Assembly: GCA_036250225.1 (NCBI GenBank)
Contig: JAPZLL010000010.1
Coordinates: 434,001 to 498,000, forward strand
Direction: 5' to 3'
Source of the DNA: Cercophora sp. LCS_1
Lineage: Eukaryota; Ascomycota; Sordariomycetes; Sordariales; Lasiosphaeriaceae
Length of the DNA stretch: 64,000 nucleotides
Shown here: in pieces, positions 57,230 through 64,000 of the stretch
How the letters are laid out: every line of letters begins with the position of its first letter
Position numbering within the stretch: position 1 is the stretch's first letter
Made by a program: the position numbers and the translations under genes
The notes under the pieces: model-generated
The model's input: the letters and a program-made list of their open reading frames with translations, nothing else
Databases searched by the model: none
Told to the model about the DNA's origin: nothing

Positions 57230-57282
57230 GCAGCATTTATTCGACAATTTTGCCCCGACCGATTTTTTTTTTTGACCTTTTG

Positions 57283-57545
57283 GAGGATTTTTGGTGGCAA
57301 CTTCTCACACGCCTGCTGCCACCGAATAGACAAACACGGATGGATGGATTTTGGTGGCAACTTCTCATACGCCCGGTTCCACCAACCTCGATACGGATGG
57401 ATGAGTTTTGGCAGCAACTTCTCACACACTTGGTGCCGCCGACGCTGACACAGATGGACGACTTTTGGTGGAAACTTCTCACGCGCCTGCTACCACCGAA
57501 CCGAGGAACGCGACTGAGCGAGTTTTGGCGCAAACTCCAAATTTT
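57283..57545 (+). repeat. Five tandem 57-60 bp units encoding an FWWQLLTRLLPP-type motif
   Basis: Units begin at about 57289, 57349, 57406, 57463 and 57523, each starting TTTTGGnnnnAACTTCT (the first TTTTTGG). In one frame they read FWWQLLTRLLPPN..TRMDG, FWWQLLIRPVPPT..RMDE, FWQQLLTHLVPPT..QMDD, FWWKLLTRLLPPN..TRLSE, then a partial FWRKLQIF. All spacings are multiples of three and the frame stays open to a stop at 57580-57582. The frame has no convincing start codon of its own, and lies just downstream of the proline-rich gene, so it may be an additional exon, a 3' UTR minisatellite, or a remnant. Confidence 0.75.
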
Positions 57546-58083
57546 CCTGTCAGAAGTTGGGCGCCGACGACAGTGGCTGTGAGGATATGAAGGGCTCAGA
57601 GAGCCAGTTTGTGTATCTAGGAAGCAAGTATAATCACATTCCATCTGCAAGTTTCCCATGGTCAACCATCTGCTACAGTTACCATCTTTGGCTTCTTGTG
57701 TGTGGCTTCCAAATCGAGAATCTTGATGGCGCTTGTCAGATAAGACCCAGACTTCTACCATTTCCCACACAGTCATTTGTTGTTGTTTTTATCTCTTTTC
57801 CCCCCCGGAATGCGGTCATGTCTGACCCTATAGATGGACCTACCCTTACGAAATACACGTCGTCTACTACCCATCGACAGGGAAATTCAGCCGAGTGGCT
57901 GGGAACGAGGCTTTGGCGTTGTGCGGCGGATGTTCAGCAACAGCTCGCCCCAGCTCAGGACTACGAACGAGAACGGAAATTTTGTGTGCCCAAAATCGGC
58001 GCAGATTATCAGGCTGTTCTAAACAGACAACATTTCCGAGCAGCTCTCCTTTCCATTCCCACTACTTTCTTGGCCATCTCGCA
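57546..58083. other. Convergent intergenic region, no firm gene
   Basis: An open frame from an ATG at 57818 reaches 58165 and would overlap the end of the minus-strand cytochrome gene. Its composition is not convincing and it has no family signal. Confidence 0.45.
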
Positions 58084-58736
58084 TCACAATCCTCCAGGCG
58101 CCTTGGTCAAGGCATCCCAATCAGCCTTTCCACGCTTTGTCTTGGCCATGTCCATGTCAAAGTGATCAATGACCAGATTGTGGAACGAAATGGGGCCGGT
58201 GATGTTTGCTGGCTGTGAAACGGGCCGGCTGCTCGCGGCGTAGCCGTACGTGGCATTGTTATGGTTCGCGTCGATGGAACCGCCCCACCAGTCGCTACAG
58301 CCAGCTGAGCAGATAAAGTCGGCCTTCCAGTGGGTGGAATTGACGGTTGAAGTAGGAAGCACGGCAATTGTGGTGTTGAGATAGGGAGTTGGAGGGTGGA
58401 ATTGACTGTAAAATGTCAGCCGGCAAGTCCACAACCCGAAATCGCAGAGACATACGTTGCCCAGCGGGTCGTCACAACCACGCCTGTCCCGTTTACCCAG
58501 GCGACGATGAGCGGGCTCCGAAGCATGCAGCCTCCAGTTGCAAAGCCGGCCCAGCTAATGCCAATAGGGGCGATAATGGACATGAGCAACGGGAAGGGTG
58601 CTGCTGTTGTGTCGGGTATGGCAAGTTTGAATGTGAGGTTAGCGCTGGCATCCGTGTAGGATGCCATGGTCGTGTTCTGGGCTTGGACATTGACCGACAC
58701 CGCCAGGGCCAGGGCGATACTTTGGAGGAGCTTCAT
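58084..58736 (-). CDS. Secreted b-type cytochrome domain protein (CDH-cytochrome / AA8-like)
   Basis: Exons 58736-58456 and 58405-58084; 200 residues. A signal peptide (MKLLQSIALALAVSVNVQA) is followed by the beta-sandwich cytochrome fold seen at the front of cellobiose dehydrogenase. WAGFATGGCM puts the likely axial Met at residue 71, next to SPLIVAW. Later, two cysteines (FICSAGCSDWW), a YGYAASSRPV segment and histidines in SFHNLVIDHFD, one of which should be the second axial ligand, complete the pattern. There is no flavin dehydrogenase domain and no carbohydrate-binding module, so it is a stand-alone electron-transfer protein. Such proteins can pass electrons to partners such as lytic polysaccharide monooxygenases. 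The neighbouring GH3 gene and the GH11 gene 6 kb away fit a plant-polymer context. Confidence 0.85.
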
Positions 58737-59689
58737 GTTGACTATGTTGGCCGTATTCTGATGCGGATGTTCGAAGAGCACAGCGGGGAAGAACGATATC
58801 AATGGCTTCCGTCGCTGCCATCCTACGTCACGGGAGGACCTCGTTCACCTTTTATGTGCCACCGCTCCGTCCATGTTATTAGCGATGGTTGTAATGAACA
58901 ACCAGGCTGAACATTGACCCCGCCTTCAGCTGAAAGGAAGGCCAGTGACCCTGCAAGTCCAATTTCTGGTCTTCATCGCTGCCAATGAGATGAACGGCGA
59001 TGGCGATCTCAAAGGGCCTTGGGACTCCGCGCCGACGAAAAGAGACCATGTGATATAGAAGGTCTAGATCATCCTCTCGGCAGAGTCCCAAACAACTGGG
59101 TGGGTGTGTCGGCAATTTGCCCTGCTGCACAATGGGGGGCAGATGCGGGGTCCCCACATAACAGGCGCGATATGATCAATAAGAAATGCCCGATTTAGCT
59201 TCAAGGTCGTGGGCTGCCGGAGCGAATAATAAACGGACATTAAAAATCAGATATACCCCGACTGGCCAGTCCAGACTTTTAGTTATTGCGCAATGTTCTG
59301 TTCCATGCTCGGGGCCAGATACGAACGGTCTCCAATAAAACGGATGCTTGCAATACTTCTGGAAGGACCAAGGGAACACTGGCATTCCCCATTTCCCCTC
59401 TCGATCGCAAGTTGATGGTTTTAGAAAACCTGTCTATCCCAGCCTGTCTCCCTTTCGGCATATTTCGACGATGGCAAAGGCCAGATCTGATACCGGACAA
59501 TCTTCCTACAATTTGTCAAGTCCCAGCAGAGAACTGCAGACCAACAAGCTCGCGGGCTATGAATGTAAGAAGCGCTTTGTTTATGATCTAAGGCTTATCA
59601 ACAATTGGGGTCCAGCACAAACTGCTATTCGCTTTGCACTAAAGCGGACAAGTCACAAAGTCGAAAAACTCACATGCAGATCAATCCAA
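58737..59689. other. Intergenic region, no gene seen
   Basis: Promoter of the cytochrome gene (minus) and 3' flank of the GH3 gene. No coding signal beyond chance frames. Confidence 0.5.
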
Positions 59690-62206
59690 TTACAAGGCAA
59701 AACTCTCCAACCGGTCCCCGACCTGGACCTGGTATGTCCCATCCTCCACCTTCCAGCACTTCCCATCCTCATCCCAATAACTACAAGCCACTTTCAAATC
59801 CAACTCAAACTCGACGCGCATCGACTCGCCAGCCGCAAGCCTAACCTTCGTAAACGCCCTCAGCTCCTTCTCAGGCCTCCAAACCGCGCCATTCCTCGGC
59901 GGAAGCACATACAGCTGCACGGCCTCCATGCCATCCCTGTCTCCCTTATTCCCAACCCTGACACCACACCTCAACTTGCCCTCCTCCACATCGACCTTCA
60001 AACCACCATACCGAAACTCAGTATACGATAACCCAAACCCAAAGCCCCATCTCACATCCCCGCCCTTCCGATATCCAACGCCCACCCCCTCACCATACCG
60101 CATCACCACCTCACCTCCCTCGTCAGAAGCAGGAAAGAATCCGAAACTCCCACTGTCCTCCAACCTTCTCCACCAAGTCGTGGCCAACCGTCCAGATGGA
60201 TTCACCTTCCCCATCAACACATCAACAACGGCCTGCCCGCCCTCCTGGCCGGGGAAGTGCGCGTTCATGACTCCATCGACACTACCAACCCAGGCTTCTA
60301 CATCCACAGGGTTTCCGCAATACAGCACCACGACTGCCTTCTTTGCGGCTTTTGCCACTTCTTGAATCAGTGTGTCCTGTAAACCAGGGAGCTTAACGTC
60401 AGGCATATCGAATCCTTCGCTCTCATGTTGCTCGTTTCTGCCGGCGAAAATGATTGCTACATCTGACTCGGCTGCCAGTGTCACGGCAGAGGAGATGGCC
60501 TCGGTGGGCGAATATTCCTCCTCAAAACAGAGCGTCAACCCGTACGGCGTCGGTTCTCCATTTGGCATCAGCTCTGCGCGGGATACCATGGAAATGTGGA
60601 TGTCATAAGGCGTCTTGGCTGTCATTCGAAACGGGAGGCGGGATTCGTAGAGCTTGGGGTTGAAGAGGTAGTCCGATGTTGTTATTGGCGGCTCGGGGGC
60701 TGATAAGACGGAGCGGGAGTTGATTTGGAGGGTGAAAGAGCCTGTGTGTCGGATGGCGAGGGTGTGGGTGCCACTTGTGAGTGGGATAAGGGTGGCTGTG
60801 AGGGCTATATGGGAGTCGAGAGGTGAGAGGGAGTGGTTGAATGGGGGACCGAGCATGGAGATGTGTGGGGTGGGCAGGTGTTCGGTGTGGATGGGCGTTG
60901 GGGTGTCGGGGTTGTGGTAGGAGATTGTGACGCCAGGTTTGCCGGATGATGAGAGGAGGGTGGTTGGGGCGACCGGAATGATGGCGTTGGTGCGGACGCC
61001 TGGGGAGTGGGCGATTTGGGCGTTTGGGTTTCCGTCGAGGCAAACTGATTGCAGGATAGTAAGCGGGTTCTGGGTGTATTGCGGCTTGCATGAGGCGCTG
61101 CCGCCGCCTGTAACGGGTGGACTGGTGGCGAATTCTCCGATGATGGCAATTTTGGGGGTCTGCAAAGGATCGAGAGGCAAGACGTAGTCATCATTCTTGA
61201 GGAGGACTATGCCGGCTGAGGCCAGTTCCAAGGCGATGGCGTTCGTCTTGTCGTCGAGCCCCGACCGCTCCGGGTTATCCTGGTGCGATGGCTTCGTTCG
61301 ATCCCGAAGTTGAAGCATGTTGACAACAGAGGCATCCAACTCTTCTTCCTTGACAAGCCCGCTGCGAACAGCCTCCAGCAGCCGAGATCCTCGATTGATG
61401 GGAAACGGCATCTCCAGATCCAGACCAGCACGGATAGGTTCAACTGTTGCGTGGACAGCGAACCAGTCGGAAATGGTTGCCCCTCGGTAGCCCCATGTGT
61501 TTCGGAGTATCTCGGTGACCAGTGTTTTGTTCGCACTGCAGAACAGACCATCGACTTTGTTGTAAGCAAGCATGATGGCCACCGGGTCGGAAACACGCAA
61601 GAGATGCTGCCATGCTGCTAGGTAAATCTCCCTCAACGTACGCCCATGTAGCGATTCAGCAACGTTGTAAAAGTGCCGCAATGTCTCTGAGTCGTTGCAG
61701 ACAAAGTGCTTCGGACATGCACCGACGCCATGTTTTTGGATGCCGTTGACGATGGAACCCGCAAGCTGGCCGGAAAGCAGAGGATCCTCGCTGAAGCACT
61801 CAAAATTTCGTCCTCCGCGTGGGTCCCGGTGGATGTTGATGGTTGGCCCTAGGACAAGCTGAGCGCTTTTGAGTTTGGCCTGACGAGCCAGCTCTTCTCC
61901 AAGACGGCCGAGTAGTTCCGTGTCCCATGTCGAGGCAAGACACGTGGTGCTGGGAAAACAAGCTGTTTTCTGGTCGCCTGATGGGTCAAACGGCCTGATT
62001 CCGTTGATGGAATCCGCAACCTGCATCAAGGTCAGCATGGAAACTTGATAGCTAGAATTTGAGCCCACCTTGATCCGCGGAATCCCGAGGTGAGGAACGC
62101 CAGGAGTCGCATTGAATTGGCTGCCTGACAGCAAAGAGACCTTTTCTTCGAGGGTCAGCTGCGAAATCAGGGACTCGAAAGTAGGTTCCTCTCCTGTGAT
62201 TGCCAT
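59690..62206 (-). CDS. Intracellular GH3 beta-glucosidase with PA14 domain
   Basis: Exons 62206-62069 and 62020-59690; 822 residues. A 48-nt intron in phase 0 keeps the frame open, so callers may retain it; removing it restores the family sequence RIKVADSINGIRPF (GH3 proteins read ...SDGPNGVRG here). The N-terminal TIM-barrel has KHFVCNDSE and the nucleophile Asp231 in ATISDWFAVHATVEPI. A PA14 domain lies in the middle (about residues 390-540). The alpha/beta sandwich has the likely acid/base Glu in GRNEQHESEGFDMP. A fibronectin-III-like domain ends the protein. There is no signal peptide, so it acts inside the cell, releasing glucose or another sugar from imported beta-glycosides. It is transcribed in the same direction as the sugar transporter, 463 bp upstream. 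Confidence 0.93.
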   Translation of the reverse strand: MAITGEEPTFESLISQLTLEEKVSLLSGSQFNATPGVPHLGIPRIKVGSNSSYQVSMLTLMQVADSINGIRPFDPSGDQKTACFPSTTCLASTWDTELLGRLGEELARQAKLKSAQLVLGPTINIHRDPRGGRNFECFSEDPLLSGQLAGSIVNGIQKHGVGACPKHFVCNDSETLRHFYNVAESLHGRTLREIYLAAWQHLLRVSDPVAIMLAYNKVDGLFCSANKTLVTEILRNTWGYRGATISDWFAVHATVEPIRAGLDLEMPFPINRGSRLLEAVRSGLVKEEELDASVVNMLQLRDRTKPSHQDNPERSGLDDKTNAIALELASAGIVLLKNDDYVLPLDPLQTPKIAIIGEFATSPPVTGGGSASCKPQYTQNPLTILQSVCLDGNPNAQIAHSPGVRTNAIIPVAPTTLLSSSGKPGVTISYHNPDTPTPIHTEHLPTPHISMLGPPFNHSLSPLDSHIALTATLIPLTSGTHTLAIRHTGSFTLQINSRSVLSAPEPPITTSDYLFNPKLYESRLPFRMTAKTPYDIHISMVSRAELMPNGEPTPYGLTLCFEEEYSPTEAISSAVTLAAESDVAIIFAGRNEQHESEGFDMPDVKLPGLQDTLIQEVAKAAKKAVVVLYCGNPVDVEAWVGSVDGVMNAHFPGQEGGQAVVDVLMGKVNPSGRLATTWWRRLEDSGSFGFFPASDEGGEVVMRYGEGVGVGYRKGGDVRWGFGFGLSYTEFRYGGLKVDVEEGKLRCGVRVGNKGDRDGMEAVQLYVLPPRNGAVWRPEKELRAFTKVRLAAGESMRVEFELDLKVACSYWDEDGKCWKVEDGTYQVQVGDRLESFAL

Positions 62207-62669
62207 TTTTCTTGTTCTGGACGACCTATTTCCCGCCGTTCCACCTCGACCTTTTATGTAGTGTTACACGGCCAGCTGGAAGAAGCAACCTTGCTCAGTT
62301 CAAACATGTCTTCGCCTCATTTCACTCTTGCATGACTGAAGACACGCCAAGGCCTGGGTTGTTTGTGTTTCATGAGTGGCTTACAGTCAGGGGCCCGGTA
62401 AGTGGAGGTGGTCAGCGGAAGGTGGAGGAAGGACGCCAAGAAAAGGGGCGCGCGACCACTTTCCGGACACCACGAACTTTGGTCTGTTCGCTCACCTGGC
62501 AGTCAATTTGCAGGAGCCACGGCTTAACTTTGCAATAGCTTTTTCGGTTATGAGAACCCGGCCCGTCTTCACGCATTGGGAAATAGAGAGCAAAACTTGC
62601 CAGGTAAACAAACAATTTTGGAACTGATGAGCGCATGTAAACTGGGATATGTGACAACACAACTTCAAT
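62207..62669. promoter_or_regulatory. Region between the sugar transporter and the GH3 gene
   Basis: 463 bp, no coding signal; should contain the GH3 promoter and the 3' flank of the transporter. No element was identified with confidence. Confidence 0.4.
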
Positions 62670-64000
62670 CTAACTCTCACCCTCAACCCTCCCGAACTGG
62701 TAGCTCTCAAACCTCCTCGCCTTCACTCCCATCTCGAACATGCGGTCCAGCTCCTCAAAACTCCTTCCCTTTGTCCCCGGAACATCCCAATACATAACAC
62801 CCAACACCAACACCCCCATCCCAAAAAAGATCCACCCAATGTTACCGCCCAAATTTGCCTGATCCTGGTTAAACAAAAACGGCATCACCACCGTCCAAAA
62901 CGTCCCCGCAACAGCCGCAAACGCACTTCCAATCCCCAAACTCTTTGCCCTTAGTCGTATCGCCGAGACCTCGCCCATAACCGCATTCGACGCCCCAACA
63001 GCAGGCCCATACGAAATAGACGTAAACTGCAACGCCACACCAATCATCAACAATGTCGTCCTCGTTTGCGGCAGCACACCACCGATCCCCATGATCAGAT
63101 ACATGACGACACAAACCCCCACCCCGAAAAACATGAGCGGCCTGTGTCTGAACCGCATCATCAAAAAGATATTCACCAGCGCCGAAACAACACCCATGCT
63201 AATCCCAATCTGCACCAGCATCACCACAGTCCCACTGTCCAGTCCCGTCTGGTTGAGAAAGTACGGCGCGTTAGCAGACAACACCGCCCCGACAACCTGC
63301 GGCATGTATGCACAGATGAGAATGATGCGTGTCCGCCGGGCGTTGGTCCCACGGAAACACTCCACAAAACTTGGTTTCGACCTTGACAGCTGGCGTTCCG
63401 CATCAACCGTTTTTTGTATCTCGGCGAGTCGTACCGAGGTATCATGACCCGATGACAACCGCTCCAACGACATCCTCGCTGCCTCCGGCTTCCCCTTCAT
63501 GACGAGATAGTACGGCGACTCAGGCATAAACGGCAGTCCGACAGCCAGTATAGCCGGAAAGACCCACGCCGCTGCAAACAAGACCTTGAACGCAGACGGA
63601 TCTTGGATCCCCACGCGCGCGAAGGTTGACGAAATGGCAATGAGAAACCCCAGGTTGAGCATAATCGTGTTGCACGACAAGGCGATACTCCGCATCGGCG
63701 TGGGCGCTGTTTCCGAAACCCACGTCTGGGTCCCTGTCAGGATCAGACCAACAGCGAAGCCAGTCGTGATCTTCCCGCCGAGGAAGTGCGCCGGTGTGGA
63801 TGCGATGAAGGTCACCGCGATGCCGGCTGACGCGACCATGATGGCGAGGAGGAAAACAGACCGTCGGCCGTACATGTCTTGGATGGTGCCGGCGGTGAAA
63901 GAGCCCAGGATGGTCATGACGTTGTACATGGCGTTCCAAGCCGATTGCCAGTGTGCTGGGATGATGAGACGGCCGTTGATTTCGGTGGCGAATTTGTGCT
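62670..64000 (-). CDS. MFS sugar transporter (alpha/beta-glucoside or hexose permease type), 5' end outside the window
   Basis: 443 complete codons in view, no intron visible; the start lies beyond 64000. The visible part begins just before helix 2 or 3 and has the sugar-porter signatures DMYGRRSVF (G-R-R loop), TQTWVSETAP, PESPYYLVMKG after helix 6, and the later GRRPL-like FRHRPLMFF loop. The C-terminus ends PGTKGRSFEELDRMFEMGV, the sugar-porter motif PETKGRSLEELD. The sequence around GRLIIPAHWQSAWN and the family of ETAP...R resembles fungal maltose/alpha-glucoside-type permeases, but substrate is not determinable. Proton-coupled import at the plasma membrane is expected. Adjacent to a cytosolic beta-glucosidase, it may feed that enzyme. 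Confidence 0.93.
   Translation of the reverse strand, partial: HKFATEINGRLIIPAHWQSAWNAMYNVMTILGSFTAGTIQDMYGRRSVFLLAIMVASAGIAVTFIASTPAHFLGGKITTGFAVGLILTGTQTWVSETAPTPMRSIALSCNTIMLNLGFLIAISSTFARVGIQDPSAFKVLFAAAWVFPAILAVGLPFMPESPYYLVMKGKPEAARMSLERLSSGHDTSVRLAEIQKTVDAERQLSRSKPSFVECFRGTNARRTRIILICAYMPQVVGAVLSANAPYFLNQTGLDSGTVVMLVQIGISMGVVSALVNIFLMMRFRHRPLMFFGVGVCVVMYLIMGIGGVLPQTRTTLLMIGVALQFTSISYGPAVGASNAVMGEVSAIRLRAKSLGIGSAFAAVAGTFWTVVMPFLFNQDQANLGGNIGWIFFGMGVLVLGVMYWDVPGTKGRSFEELDRMFEMGVKARRFESYQFGRVEGES

Noticed and set aside
57818..58165. 116-codon plus-strand frame starting with ATG
   Set aside because: No family signal, and its end overlaps the C-terminal codons of the well-supported cytochrome gene on the other strand.
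1..64000. tRNA, rRNA, CRISPR arrays, bacterial-type operons, riboswitches
   Set aside because: None could be recognised; gene structure is eukaryotic throughout.

Overview
The window comes from the nuclear genome of a filamentous ascomycete, most likely a sordariomycete. The evidence is that most genes have short GT-AG introns (about 44-115 nt, often with a CTRAC-like branch site), intergenic leaders are CT-rich, and the gene content is typical of that group: PTH11/SAT4-type membrane proteins, DUF3433-type membrane proteins, GH11 and GH3 enzymes, a cellobiose-dehydrogenase-type cytochrome, a short secreted tyrosinase and fungal ferric reductases. There is no operon structure. I saw no rRNA, tRNA, CRISPR array or intact transposon. 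Gene models were spliced by hand from the sequence; coordinates give the start-codon to stop-codon span and the exons are listed in each entry.

Layout. 0-14 kb: 3' part of an ABCC transporter, a possible gene fragment, a SAT4/rhodopsin-like membrane protein, an ankyrin protein with an NLR-type N-domain, a 3 kb gap, and a second SAT4-like protein. 14-19 kb: secreted tyrosinase and a protein made of about twelve C-x4-C...C-x2-H modules. 19-34.3 kb: a 1478-residue FHA-pseudokinase-repeat-membrane fusion, a secreted M28 aminopeptidase, a duplicated DUF3433-type membrane protein, an N-domain/ubiquitin-like protein, a small secreted protein, and a single-pass membrane protein whose frame carries one TGA.

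34.9-47.8 kb is the most coherent block: cytochrome P450, a cysteine-synthase-like PLP enzyme fused to a rhodanese, an ATP-grasp ligase, a ferric reductase, a SAM methyltransferase and a POT peptide transporter. Two of the gene pairs share divergent promoters. Oxidation, PLP chemistry, amide-type ligation, methylation and transport side by side resemble a non-canonical (PKS/NRPS-free) biosynthetic cluster, possibly for an amino-acid-derived or metal-related product. This is inference.

47.8-51.5 kb is gene-poor and partly AT-rich and holds a frameshifted gene. 51.5-64 kb holds a GH11 xylanase with an 11-nt microexon, an unrecognised protein with a split Zn2Cys6-like motif, a proline-rich zinc-finger-like protein followed by a tandem W-rich coding repeat, a secreted single-domain heme cytochrome, and a cytosolic GH3 beta-glucosidase next to an MFS sugar transporter. 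The last pair suggests uptake and internal hydrolysis of glucosides.
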